Positions 35,641-48,266 of a stretch of 64,000 bases of DNA are shown piece by piece. The position numbers and the translations under genes were made by a program. The notes under the pieces are model-generated. The model saw only the letters and a list, made by a program, of their open reading frames with translations. It was not told the DNA's origin and ran no database searches. Location: positions 33,767,803-33,831,802 of the forward strand of contig NC_052619.1 in NCBI RefSeq assembly GCF_016545825.1, in the 5' to 3' direction. The DNA is from Eucalyptus grandis. Lineage: Eukaryota > Streptophyta > Magnoliopsida > Myrtales > Myrtaceae. Each line of letters opens with the position of its first letter. Position 1 is the first letter of the stretch.

Positions 35641-36708
35641 GTTCTTGTTTTCACCCTCCAAATCAAATAAGGTTAGAGCCTAGGCACCCTTCATGGGGAA
35701 AAAGAGATGAGATTTCCAAATAGTCAGCTCCATTTCATACCATATCTTCAACTGGGGAAATTACTGCCTTTTAAAAGGTATCTTGACCCCCCAAAAAAAG
35801 AAAAAGAAAGGTATGTTAGATATGTATTGCCTATTTTTCTTTCCTGAAACAATTTATAATTTTCATCTATTCTCTTCGAATTTCCTCAATAATTGTGAAA
35901 ATATTTAAATAGGGTTTTGACATTTCAACTCTCATTTCCATTATTGAAATTACTTTATCAAGATTATTTAGTTAAAGAGTCTTGAAATAAACAGTTTTGA
36001 AAATTTCAATTCCAGTTTAGAATCTAAAGCTAATTACACCCGTATTTCTTACCAATAATTTTCCCTCTTATCTTGAACTTCAGTTTACTCTACATCATGA
36101 GCTTTTTAAGTTCAAAGTTTGTGTATCCACTTATTCGTTTATTAATTTCTATCAAAAAGTGAATAATTTATTTCCAATTTTACATTTATACGGAGGTATA
36201 TTTTTTGTTAATTAAAATTTTCGATATCATCCTCTATATTACTTTCATGTTTATTTTGAATGAAATTGGGAAATTAAATTTTAAATGCAAATACGCATAT
36301 AATTATTTTAATGCTCGTGGCTTGTTGCATTTTTTTTATTGGGTTAATTTTACACATAAATGTCTTTTTAATCCTTATAATATATGAAAAGAGGAAAAAG
36401 AGACTGAAATTGGAAAAACCCTAAAACACCTACGTTTCGTCTTCCGCACCGTACCGAGTTAAATCTCTGTCTCCGCCTCTCTCGTTTTCTACGGTCGTCC
36501 GCCGCCGCCGCCGCCGATCGCTTCTCGTCGCCCGGCCCAGCTCGCCTCCGAATCTCGCTCTCCATCATCTCGAGGTGACTCTGTGCGTCTAATGCGTCTG
36601 TAATCGCGGGGTCGCGTTCGCTTTTTATCCAGATTTTGTTTCGCCCTGAGTTGATAGATGCAGTGCTGGCGAGGGGTTGGATCGAAAGTTGGGGTGGCTG
36701 GCGCGAGG
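35641..36708 (+). promoter_or_regulatory. Duplicated promoter and 5' leader of the REB1/TTF-I-like gene
   Basis: Matches 29778-31298 over most of its length, so it was copied together with the gene start. The proximal part is a GC-rich leader with (CCG)n near 36500 (CGTCCGCCGCCGCCGCCG). A TATAATATATGAAAAG motif at ~36377 is conserved in the copy (TATAATATATATGAAAAAG, ~30608) and is a candidate core promoter. The long minus-strand open frames over 36368-37172 are antisense shadows of GC-rich leader and Lys-rich codons. Confidence 0.55.
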
Positions 36709-38588
36709 ATGGGAGGGAAGAAGGAGAAGAGAGGGAGAAGAGAGGAGGATCGGATCGGTGTCGCGATGGGTGTGGATCGCCGTGAGGTCGACGCGGGCGA
36801 TGGAGTCGAGAATGGTGATGATAAGGTCGATCGAGATAAGAAGAAGGGTAAGACGAAAAGGGAGGTTCTTGGGGATGGGAGTGAATTTGTAGCGGAATAT
36901 GGGAAGGGTTCCGTTGGTGATGAGAACGAAGGGGGTCGCAGCGAGAAGAAGAAAAAGAAGAGGAAGCGAGAAGTAGGCCGGGACGAGAAGGAGCTCGAGA
37001 AGGCGGTGAAGAAGGGAAGTACACTTAGCGAGGGCAATGAACGCGGCGGAGGTAAGAGTGTCTCAGAGGTCCCCCAGATTGTCGAAGATGGAGATGGGCG
37101 CACGATGGTGACTTTGAAAACATGGAAGAAAGACTGCAGATCCAAACAAAGAAGAAAAAGAATAAGAAGCACAAAGATTTTAAGAAGATGGATGACGTAG
37201 ATGCGGCTTTCTCAGCAACTAAGCATTTTGCAGACGACAGACATGAGGCGGGTGTTCAGGAGCAGAACAAGTCTTTGGTTAAGAACATCGAGGAAATAAA
37301 AGATACAGATGAAGGCGGTATAAGGAAGAAAAAGAAGAAAAAGGGGAGGAGGGATAGTGATCCTGTCGGGGATAACCAAAAGGAGGAGGAAGCAAGTAGA
37401 TCTTCTGATGCGGAGATAGCGAAAAAGGATATTCGTGAGAAGGAGAGGAGAAAGAGAAAGAAACAGAAACGGATTGAGGAACAGGGTCATGTAGCAAGTG
37501 GAAATCTTGATAAGGAGTACATGGAATCTGAAGCTTTTACAAATGACAATATGGGGAGTGAAGAGAAGAAGCCAATAAAAGATAGGAAGCGCAAGAAGGA
37601 CAAGGCTGCAAAAGGTGGTATTGAAGGAAAAGATCGAAAAAAGAAAGCAAAGAGAGTAAGTTTTGCTGAAAATGTTGAGTTTTTTCCTCCCTCAGATGGT
37701 CTGAGCGAGGAAGATAATAGCAAGGATGGAAACCTTGTGCGGGGTAAGAAATTCTCGAAAGAAGAAGATGAGCTAGTCAAAGAGGCTGTTTACAATTATA
37801 TAGAAGCTCATAACTTAGGTGAAGATGGCTTGAAGATGGTACTTAACTGTGGAAGCCATCCCGAGGCCAGAAATTGTTGGAAGGAAATAGGCGCATATTT
37901 ACCTTGGAGGCCTAATGAAAGCGTATATCATCGTGCTCATCTGCTATTTGAAAGAAGCGAGAATCGTACCTGGACTCCTGAAGAATGTGAGCTTGTTCGC
38001 AAGTTTCATGAGCAACATGGGTCAAATTGGAGGACGTTGGCTGATGCTCTTGGTAGACACAGGTTTCATGTGAAGGATACCTGGCGAAGAATAAAATTTC
38101 CATATAAGAAAGGACCTTGGTCCCAGGATGAGTACCAGCAACTATTTGATCTAGTAAACATGGACCTACGAATGAAAGCTGCTGAGGAGAGAAAGTCAAA
38201 GCATGGCATGCTTCTTGACAATATTGCCTGGGGGGCTATAAGTGACAATTTGGGCTCTCGCAATCATGCTGTTTGTTGTGAGAAGTGGTACAAGCAGTTA
38301 ACATCTCCTATGGTAGCCGAAGGCACTTGGGCAGATACCGATGACTATCGGTTGCTCAATGCTCTTGTTGATCTGGATGCTTGCTCAATTGAAGATGTCG
38401 ACTGGGACAAACTCATTGAGAATAGATCTGGGGATTTATGTCAAAAGCGGTGGAACCAAATGGTTAAATACATTGGCAGTTACTGGAGCAAGTCATTTCC
38501 TGAGCAGGTGGAAATTCTTTCAGAACGATATTGCCCTGATATGCTGGAAGCAAGGGAGATTTACGCTAACAAGCCTAAAGTTTTGTGA
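36709..38588 (+). CDS. REB1/TTF-I-like Myb (SANT) DNA-binding protein; frame break near 37.1 kb
   Basis: Nuclear DNA-binding protein of the Reb1/TTF-I/DMTF1-like family, whose characterised members bind rDNA terminators and stop RNA polymerase I or act as fork barriers. The start MGGKKEKRGRREEDR (36709) opens a Lys-rich, disordered region with many NLS-like runs ([10 protein letters not shown]). Around 37080-37120 the coding frame moves by one base; the long frame then continues to TGA at 38586-38588. Counting from 37122, residue ~176 starts AKRVSFAENVEFFP. Four SANT/Myb repeats follow at ~208-275 (FSKEEDELV...CWKEIG), 283-325 (TWTPEE...NWRTLADALG), 331-392 (GPWSQDEY...IAWGAI) and 401-449 (GTWADTDDYR...WNQMV), with the spaced Trp residues expected. 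The break may be an indel (mutation or assembly error) or a small unrecognised intron; GAG|GTAAGAG at 37052 is a strong donor but lacks a good in-frame acceptor. Confidence 0.85.
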
Positions 38589-41100
38589 CACCAACTTCCT
38601 TCGTGTGAGTAAAAGCTTTTTGAGCATTTTGAAGCCACCTAAATGATGTGATCTTGCGTCTTATGGTTTATCAAGTTCATCTTCTTAGCAGCACAGGGTG
38701 TTGCATTCTTTCCCTTCTGAATGTATTTTGCTTCGGGTATCCTTATCCTTATATTGAGATGAATTTTGCTTAGAGTAATGTAAATTATATGTTATATTCG
38801 AGTTTTGTTTTTGTCTCACCACAGGAGACAGAAGACTGAAGGTGTTCAATATAAATCAATGGGTTGAGAATGGAGGGAAACCATTATAAGATGATTGTTC
38901 TGCCGTTGTGCAATATCTTTTCTTGTCTGGTACATTCTTGCGTAGGCTCTAACCTTCCTTCAACTTATCGAACCAAATTTTCACTTCATTGGAACATCTC
39001 ACTTGCATTACTCATTTTGTTCCTTTCTAAGTTTACTATCCGGAGCACAGAATGAAAAAGCACAGCAGGTCGTGTGGGAAAATAGCAGATGTCGCTAGCA
39101 GTTTCCATTCATCGATTAGATCAAAGTTATCTTTAAATTTGTTCCCTTAGTTTTCCAACTTTACAAATCAATTTCCACAGAAATCTATGGTCAAGGTATC
39201 TTCTGACAATGTGAAGTGGGTCATGTGTAGTTAGGAATCTGCCTCATTTAGTCACTTGCTCAATGATTTCTATTCCATGCTTGAGTGAATGCATAGGATT
39301 GTTAACTGTTCAGATGGCAAAGATGGTGAGTAGCCACCTTTTGTCTTGGCTTTTGCAGAGAAACTGTTGATAGTGTTCAGCTTCTCAGGTTACCCAAAAG
39401 CTACTAATGGTAGACTGCTTCTGTTCCTCAATTTTGGGAATGAATCGAGCGTCCTTGAAATGTTCTGGGTTCGATTCCAATTACTAGTACCGTGACCGTC
39501 GAACTCCCGCTTTCATCGTCTCTTTCAATGTCTTGTCATTCTTCCCCCACCTAAGTTGGCTGTATCAATTTCAACACACATGATCCGAACCGCTACCCTC
39601 TATATTTCTTATGGGCACAGGCATCTCAACTAAATCAGAGTCTTGTGGTTCTTCAATATTTGTACGTGGCCTTTTGTAATTAGGTGTTCATTTTGTATGA
39701 GCTTTTTAGTTTAATGTTTCTGCTTCTCGGGCATGGTTGCAGGTATGGTTCGTGGCCGAGGATTCTATTTTATAATCATTCAAAATCACTTATATATAGA
39801 TCTATTTGCTTATATGATTTACATGCATTGTCTTTTTAGAAAAAAAAAAAAAAGAAGTAATTTGATGGATCGGATTTAGTATGATACTTAGCAAATCAAT
39901 AATGATATCGATTGTTGCAATTTGCGGTGAGTGGCAGATTATTCAATTTGATACAATCTCGAATTGATTTATAAGTAACCTCTTGCAAATTTTACAATAA
40001 AGTTGACAATAATGTTTTAGAGTTATGATGTCAAAATGTTGAACTTTTCTTCATTTAGGTATTTATGGATCGCTATCTATGTTATTTACCAACGATAAAC
40101 TGACCGTTGTGGCATGACGAACCTAACAAACAATTTGCAAATAATTGACCAACTTTTACTTGTAAAGAAATTCCAATTTTAACTTGAGCTAATTATCTAA
40201 TCTTTTTCCCGTTTAGCTTCAGCTTCAATTACCAGCTCTTTGCACTCTTAATAAAAAATGTCAAAGACTATAAATTCTGATTCTTACTTATCTATCTATA
40301 TAATTTGTAAAACTGTCTGCAATAATTAGAATGAAATATTTCCAATTATACTACATAATTTTCTTTTGCCATCAATTATACTATGAAGGTTTTTCTTTTT
40401 CTTATACCGCATGTGTAGTATTAGTTGAGAAGACTGAAATAAATATTCAATTACTGTTGTAACCCCTGTTAGCATTGCCATGTTTATTTAGAATTAATGA
40501 CAAGCACGATTATATTATTTACAATGACAAAGTTAATTAATTCTTAAAAAAGTGATAAATAGCATATTCGTTAGTGTCAAGGAATATTGGAAAGTCATAA
40601 TCCACTTGCGAATCTAGCGAAGAACTTTATGAAATCAATAAATGAAAATTTTATGCAATTGATTTCATTGGAATCTAAGTAAGCTAAGAACTAATTTATT
40701 TGACTTTTCATAAATAAAAATATAATAATACTTAAAATTACTAATTATTCCGACAATTACACTAGTAATTTAGTTAATTATACTACGTCAAAATTATATT
40801 TCTCCAATGGTACCCCCACGTGCTGTATTAGTTGATAAGTACAAAAAAGTATTCAATTTTCATTCATAATCTATGTTTCAGCGTCAAATATAGAAGAAAC
40901 TCTGATTTTGTTGCTTAGGTATGACCTAGAGCGACAACACCAGCTTTGATTAATGACAATAAATATAATATTTTGTCAATTTAGTTCTCGCAAATCAATA
41001 ATTTTGTCACATTTGGATTAATCAAAGGCAACAAAATTACGTATACGATTTTGTTTTGTGGCAAAAACTGTCATATTTTTCTTTTAACAAATTATCAGAA
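38589..41100. other. 3' flank and AT-rich intergenic; no gene
   Basis: Probable 3' UTR of the SANT gene, with transcript-like composition to ~39.75 kb including a T-rich stretch and GTAATGTAAATTATATG. AT-rich DNA follows, with an A-run at 39839. I see no ORF with family features, RNA gene or clear element. Confidence 0.45.
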
Positions 41101-41499
41101 GAAATAGGCTATTAGACCCGAGGCCCTCTAGTGCCTCACGCCCACGATTGTGTCTGAGAGCGTGTGCACCACTTGTCGCACTTTCATTAGCGGCACTATG
41201 ATCGACTACAGAATCACGCCATTTTCTTTTTAAGCCTTTTCGGAGTTCCTTCAATCATATTCTTTTTTACAACGCTCCAATAAGCGCTGGGAAGCGTCAA
41301 CACTCCACCAACCAAACCAACTTTTCTTTTTTTGGATTATTCAATGCCTAGTGAAAAGACATAATCATGTAAGGAAAAAAGCCCAAAAGATCATGGGCGT
41401 TTTTAAGCCGATTTTTCGTTTGCTCCAGGGACGTCTTCGGTCAGCTTTGGGATTATTTGAGACCATATGGTAACTTAAGCTTTATTGGATCGGTGAAGC

Positions 41500-41889
41500 G
41501 CCTAAACTAAGCCTTTTGCAAGGATCGATTTTCTTAATGGCTCGCTCGCTCACTCAAATCATAGAGAAAGAAAATCCTAGAGAGAAACTCTTTGGAGAGA
41601 ATGCTTTGTATTATTGAATTTGCTTGAGTGGTTATAAATGAGGGAAAGAGCTCCCTTTTTTATACAAGAAGTCTCTCGTTACAATAGTTGATCGACTCTC
41701 GATCTAATGGACAAAATGACATCTCCCCTCCCACTAGCTACTGACATTTAACTCAAGAATGCTCTAGAACTTGGTACAATTGTCATCTCGCCTATCCTAG
41801 TGAATGTTTAGAAAACTCTAGATGATTTTAGGCAGTCTTTCTCGATCAAGCGCCATCCCTCGATTAGAGGAAATCTCAAGATCGTGACA
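41500..41889 (-). mobile_element. LTR (solo or partial), same family as 34.6 kb
   Basis: On the minus strand it starts TGTCACGATCTTGAGATTTC at 41889. It continues with GATCGAGAGTCGATCAAC, the TATA-like TTGTATAAAAAAGGGAGCTC, then TTCAATAATACAAAGCATTC and CTCTCTAGGATTTTC, to a terminal-side motif ATCGATCCTTGCAAAAGGC near 41512. The 3' boundary is not certain and may extend towards 41100, where the sequence is still transposon-like. No gag or primer site adjoins. Confidence 0.6.
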
Positions 41890-42703
41890 TTCTCGCCCAC
41901 CTATTTGAATGACGTCCTTGGCGCTCTCAATTTGCGGTGTTGGCTGTCATAAAGCCTGTTAATGGGATTATAGTTAGGTGTTTAGAAATAGGTTTTTATA
42001 GTAAGTGGGTATTATCAACTTTCTTATTGATTTGATCAAATAATAGATAAACAAAAGATAGGTTAGTTCTTAAGTTGACCTGATAATTGGCGATCGTTCC
42101 AAGGTTCTAAGCTAATTTCAGGACCAATTGATTTCCGATTTCAAAAGTTAGGAATCGATTCTGATATAGTAGATTCTAGATTCCTAATTTGAAACTTATT
42201 AGCCAATTTCCCCTAATTTAAACCATCAAATTTAATCAAGATCTCTTGCCTAAGGATTGTTTTTTCCATTTTCTCCTACATCACACATTATGATAGCTCC
42301 ATCATTTTGAATAAATTATCTTGCTTATGAGTTACTTAAGATTTAATCAATTCATATTCTAGTTTTATCCGATTTTATCATAGGTTCAAAAAGGGTATTG
42401 GATTATGTACACACTTTACCACATCCAATGCATTTTGGACCAAGAAGATTGGATTTGACCATGAGGATGTGATTTTCTGAGAAAGAATCATACAAATAAT
42501 TCCTAAACTTTGATTTAATGTTGTTCATAAATTTTAGTTCAACGTGAAATGTAATCCCTAAACATTCAATATAACTTATGAATTGTTAAATACTTTCATA
42601 TGGTGTAGAGATCACATTGAATATTTACTAATAATTCAGAAATCATATCAGAAAAATTAAAACATATTAGATCAAAATTAAGGGATCACATTATACATAA
42701 ATT
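41890..42703. other. Intergenic; no gene
   Basis: Sequence just outside the LTR (TTCTCGCCCACCTATTTGAATGACGTCC) may belong to the same retroelement. The remainder is featureless AT-rich DNA. Confidence 0.4.
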
Positions 42704-42712
42704 TAAAATTTA

Positions 42713-43229
42713 GGGTTAATACCCTGAAAAACTCCAAACTGGTACACTTGTGACAAATTTATCCCAAACTATTTTTTTGATCACCAAAAACCCTAAATTG
42801 GTATACATTTGACAAATTTACCCAAAACTGGTATATTTGTAACAAATTTACCCTTTGTTAGTTTTTATTAAATTTTATTATCAAATTATTAAGTTAAATG
42901 ACACGTGACAGTTGACCAGTATACCAATTTAAGATTTTATGCTCTGTTTGTCACAGTTTACAATTTTTGTGATTTTTTTTGTGATATTAATCCAATTTAG
43001 CAAATTGTATATTTGTCACAAATTTACCATTTTGGGGGTTTTTTTTACAGTCGAACAAATTAGTTTGGAGTAAATTTGTTATAAATATACAAGTTTAGGG
43101 TTTTTTTTATAGTAAGTCGGAGTAAATTTGTCACAAGTATATTAATTTGGAATTTTTATGGTCAAAAAAATAATTTGGGGTAAATTTGTTACACGTGTAC
43201 CAGTTTAGGATTTTTTAAGGTATTAACTC
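42713..43229. mobile_element. MULE-type MITE with perfect 9-bp TSD, upstream of PRS gene
   Basis: A 517-bp element. Left end GGGTTAATACCCTGAAAAAC; right end ...GGTATTAACTC, reverse complement GAGTTAATACC. The inverted similarity runs ~60 bp and beyond (GGTACACTTGTGACAAATTT against GGTACACGTGTAACAAATTT). Both sides carry the same 9-mer TAAAATTTA (42704-42712 and 43230-43238). The interior consists of repeated, often inverted copies of the phrase GTGACAAATTTACCCAAA. It ends 230 bp before the PRS start codon. Confidence 0.85.
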
Positions 43230-43458
43230 TAAAATTTAAGGGCGGCATTGTATATTAAAATTAAGTTCATGGATCCGCGTGTTATGATACCATTTTTCAA
43301 ATGAACCAGGGGTATTTTGGGAAGACTGCCATCTCAAATTCGCAATCTCCGCCGCCGCCGACAAGAATCCCATTAGAAGCGCTACCCGTAACCGCCGCCG
43401 CGCCGGATAAACAACAAAAGCACACGCACTCCTCGCAGCCGCCGTCGCTCTCGCACAC

Positions 43459-46400
43459 ATGGCAGCCGCGCCGCCGCTCCGAATTCCCCTCGCCAAGTCC
43501 CTCAAACCCACCTCCTTCTCCATGTCCTCCTCCTCCTCCTCCGCCTCCGCCTCCGCCTGGCGCGAGCCGTTTCCGAGCTACAAGCTCGGCTGCTCGTGCA
43601 GGTGCGAGGTCAAGAGCTTTGACCACCACCACCACTCCCAGAGCTGGACCACCGTCGATCGCTTCCCGGACCTCGATCCGATCACCATCCTGCCCGCCCC
43701 GTCGCGCTCCCTGGCCGGCCCTCCGGCGTCGGTGGCGGCGAGCGCCCGCGACTCGTCCGGCGAGAGCTCGAAGAAGGTGTGCCTGTTCTACTGCGCGGAG
43801 ACGAAGCCGCTCGCGGAGCGGGTCGCCGCTCGATCCGACGCCATCGAGCTCCGCAGCATCAACTGGAGGTACGCATGTTCGAGGCTCGCCATCCAACGAG
43901 CAATTGAATCGATAAGAGTTCCTTTTTCGTCTCGCGCTTGTTGATCGGCATGCCGGAATTCGAGCAATGTCGGTTGATGGATTCGCGTAATGACGGAGAT
44001 ATGAACTCAGCAGAGTCTGGCCGGCAACGCTGCATCTCTCCGCCATTGTTGTTTGATTCAGGGTTTTGATTCGTTCCGTGTTGGTTTCTTCAGGAAGTTT
44101 GCTGATGGGTTCCCCGACCTGTTCATACACAATGCTCACGGAATTCGGGGACAGCACGTTGCCTTTCTGGCCTCTTTCAGCTCCCCGGGCGTGATCTTCG
44201 AGCAGCTCTCCATCATTTACGCATTGCCGAAGCTGTTCGTCTCTTCCTTCACCCTCGTGCTGCCCTTCTTCCCGACGGGCACTTCCGAGCGCATGGAGGA
44301 CGAGGGCGACGTCGCGACGGCTTTTACCCTCGCCAGGATCTTGTCCAACGTCCCAATCTCGAGGGGCGGGCCTACTAACTTAGTGATCTTCGACATCCAT
44401 GCCTTGCCGGTTCGTTTATAGTGGTGCATGTACCCTTTTTGCGTGCCAATGTCACAGAGCACGTGTGCATCCATGAGCACACTAAGCGGATCACACTTGA
44501 TGCCATTCAATCTCTTCGTGCTGAATACCATTTTCCTTATTTTCTTTCATGGATCTTCACAGGAAAGATTTTACTTTGGAGATAACATTTTACCATGTTT
44601 CGAGAGTGGGATACCATTGCTTAAGAATCGTCTCCAGCAGCTTCCGGACTCTGACAATGTGAGACATCTATTTGTTGGCTCGGAAGATATGTACTTGTTT
44701 GTTATTCTTCTCGTCATGATGAATTTATCTACTTATGAAGATCATTTTTGTATTTATTTTATTAGGGAAATTGGGAGGTAACTATAGTATGTCTTTAGAT
44801 CTAAACATTACTGTGTCTTGACTTAGAGTTGGCAGCATTACTCTTGCTGGTCTTTGTCATTTGGTGTTCATTTCTATGGTTTTAGACAATAGTGGCAAAC
44901 ATGAGATGAGTTACCTAATGTTCTAGTTTTAAGCTTCGCCCATACATTTTCTAACTATTCCTGTGATTTCTGACAATTTATGCTGGTTTATTGAGGACCA
45001 GATATCTATTGCTTTTCCGGATGATGGTTCATGGAAGAGGTTTCATAAGCAACTGCAGCATTTTCCAATGGTATGCATACATACTGCTAAATATAGTGAG
45101 GTTTCATATACCATATTTGTTTGTGTTTTCTATCATCAAGAAATTTATTGATAGACTCTTGATAGTATGCCGTGTCTTATTATCTCCTATTGAGAGTTAC
45201 ATGACAGGTATATGGTATTCTAAGTAGTGGAATATATTTAGCCACTTGGGCTACATATTTGATGTCTTCTAGATTTTTCTAACAAAGAAAATTTTTGTAA
45301 TTGATAGTTTTTTGATCGGATGGAAATAGCATTAACAGAATCCCTGAATGGAACCAGTTTCTGGTTGTATGTGGACGTGGTCTTGTTAAGTTGACCAATA
45401 ATTCTGACTGCAGTTGGATTATACTGTTTTGATCTCAATACAATCATGTTAGTTGGTTCTTTAGTTTGTATTGCCATGTGCTTACTGGTTTCATAGAGAC
45501 AGCTGAATCATAGATTAAAGTTTCGTGCACAGAGGTGGAGTTAGTTATGTGTTTTCTTGAAGATAGGGAGGTTTGATCTTTACAATGTTTGATTGGTATT
45601 TATCATTTAATGGAAACAATTGGAAGTGGTGACTGCACCACAACTATTTCTCTTTGTTAATGATCTGGAAAGCTAGTATGAAACTTGTGAGAAACCACTA
45701 TCTTCTTTATAAGATTACGAATGTGCTTCAGCTTCATCATGCCATTATCTCAGTGGAGTTATGCTTTTGTTTTATGTAAGTGATCATCATAAACCATTTA
45801 ACCTTAAATTTTTAGATTGTATGCGCTAAAGTTCGGGAAGGTGACCGGCGAATAGTACGCCTTAAGGAGGGAAATCCCAAAGGACGTCATGTTGTCATTG
45901 TCGATGATTTGGTGCAGTCAGGTGGCACTCTAGTTGAATGCCAGGTACTTGTTTTTCCTTTTTTTTTTTTTTTTTTTGGCCCCTGGAACTTCTATTATGC
46001 AGTCTACTTCTTTGAAACATTCTTATTATCTAACTAAGGAAGTTGACTTGTGTGAGGTGCATGTTAGGTGTGGAATCTTGTATATAGCTCATAGTCCTTT
46101 AACACAGGTATTAAACTCATAGTGAATATATAGATAGGGAGAATAGCGAGTAGAGAATATCATAATTCTGTTTCTGGACTTGTAGTGAGCTTTTTCAAAG
46201 GATATGACAGGCATAGGTTTTGTTTTAATTAATCATGGGTTCAATTCTAGAGTAAGTCAGGTAAATTGCATTTGAAGTTGATCTGTACTTTGTTTCTTCT
46301 CCATCAATGAAATGGAGGAGATTGATAAGTATGAAATTAAGTGGCATATTAGGTCAGTTGCAGGGTAGGCTATTGGATGGTTACATGTTGTAGGCAAGCT

Positions 46401-48266
46401 GTCTTACAGTCTAATATTAATAAAGCAGGATAACCTGATCATATGCCAACCGGGTCCGGAAGTACTATTCCTTGTTAAGGATTGTACTCGTGAACAGTGA
46501 CTAAGGTTTGAGGCTGATTCTTCATGTTAGTTATGCGGAAACTGATAAGTTTTTTAGAAGTGTTTGATTCAATATATTAGGAACTTATTAAGCGATTTTC
46601 AAAGACATCTTAAAAATATTTAGGCATCATACCCAAATCATTGCAAGCATCGCATCTTGGGGTTTTAAAAACATCACCGCTAAGAAAAGAATTGCATCAC
46701 ATGACTCAATAGCAAAGAATCCTAAAAGTTGAAGTAATAATGAAAGAATCAATGAAAAATCCATAGGAAGAGCATGTATTTGAAGATGCTACCAGATCCT
46801 ACTCCAAGTTAACGTAAGTAAAGAACTCTTCAGGAAATTCAATATATCATTCAAAAAACTAAAAGTAATGTTTGATTCTATCAATTAGGAACAGAAACTT
46901 ATTAAAATCCTAGTGGATCTCAAACTCTTCAATTAACAAGGAATATAACTCTAATTGTTATCTAAAGAGTAGATCCTCGGTACACATTATATGAGCATTG
47001 GAAGGTTGTTGCCACAACTCTCTATCATCAAAATCAACAAGTTCTTGCTACGTCTGCTTGAGTCAAGTAAATTTCATCTCATAGTGGTGGATTCTAATCA
47101 AAAGACAATGTACTGTACGTGCTACTGTGAGGAATTCTCCAATTCTGGGATTAGTAATCTAGTAAGGGGTCCTGCTTGAGGCAGATAAAACAGTAGGAAA
47201 ATGAGTTGTGCTGTGTATCACCACATCACTGTGTTTCTCATGCCTCAACATGATTTCTGGTGATTTCTCCTTTTCTTTTTTAATTTATTTATTGCTTCTA
47301 TGATTAAGTTTTCTCCGACTTCTTTGCATAAACCTGTTGGTTTCTTTTTGAATGGCTACTTAACTTACTTTAAACCTTCTAGAAATTGTTGGCTGCCCAT
47401 GGAGCTGAAAAAATTAGTGCTTATGTGACACATGGGATTTTCCCCAAGAGGTCATGGGAGCGCTTTGAGCATGACAATGGAGGTAATATTTGCATTGATT
47501 CAGACATGTCATATCCTTGAAATGATAACCTCTGCTTTTCACACCAAATCTTTGTGTACATTGGTACCATTAGACATTCTTTTATTGCTGTGTATTTTCT
47601 TGCTGTTGTTCTTCATTGCTAGTAAGTTATTATCCTTGTTCCTAAATAAAATGACAATATCTGCAAGGACTACCTTCCCACTACATCAGATATGCAAGCT
47701 TCTGAAAAAAGGCTTTGAGACTGTCCTTTTTTCAGATTTCCCTATAGGACCTTTGAGCATTCTCTTGGTTTTAACTAATAAAATGTCAAAGTTCATGGTA
47801 CCATCTCATGGGATACGGTTGTTATAAAGTATAATATTATATTTAGATTCAAGAAGAATCTGTTGCCTCTACATGACCTTGCTGTCTGCGTGGTGTGGGG
47901 GAAAATTGTCATTGAGGTGACTTGGTGAAAGAAGGTTTGCATCTCATGTATGGAATATGAATCTGGATGCATGTATCAAATTTTATTGTAGAAAATCAAT
48001 ATATAATTGAATATATTGGAATATCATATTTGATGTTTATTCTTATTAGTTGACTGGAACATCTTAATGTTCTGTCAAAAGTAGTTTTCTTGCCTCTGAC
48101 TCTACTTTTTAATGTTCTGTCCACTTATCCAGGAAATCCAGAGAATGGCTTGACCTACTTTTGGATCACAGATTCATGCCCTCAAACTGTGAATGAAGTA
48201 CTGAATAGACCACCATTTGAGGTTCTCAGCCTAGCTGGTTCTATAGCAGCTAGTCTGCTCATATAA
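43459..48266 (+). CDS. PRS3: Ribose-phosphate pyrophosphokinase, organelle-type (PRS3-like)
   Basis: Makes 5-phosphoribosyl-1-pyrophosphate from ribose 5-phosphate and ATP, the precursor for purines, pyrimidines, NAD, His and Trp. Exons: 43459-43868, 44094-44409, 44563-44658, 45002-45070, 45816-45944, 47383-47482, 48133-48266; all join in frame with GT-AG introns to give 417 aa. Residues 1-~75 are Ser/Ala/Pro-rich with few acidic residues, a plausible transit peptide. The enzyme starts near [20 protein letters not shown]. Further family marks are [60 protein letters not shown] and the PRPP/ribose-phosphate loop [13 protein letters not shown] (323-335). This fits the plant class II (phosphate-independent) type of Arabidopsis PRS3/PRS4; the long N-terminus favours the mitochondrial PRS3 form. 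The long minus-strand frame over exon 1 is a GC-rich shadow. Confidence 0.93.

Noticed and set aside
36368..37172. Two long minus-strand frames (218 and 227 codons) over the SANT gene leader
   Set aside because: Ser/Pro/Arg-rich shadows of GC-rich leader and of AAG/GAG-rich Lys/Glu codons on the plus strand; no conserved features.
43297..44157. 286-codon minus-strand frame across PRS exon 1
   Set aside because: Antisense to a GC-rich exon with low-complexity Gly/Arg content. The plus strand has clear PRS conservation and splice sites.
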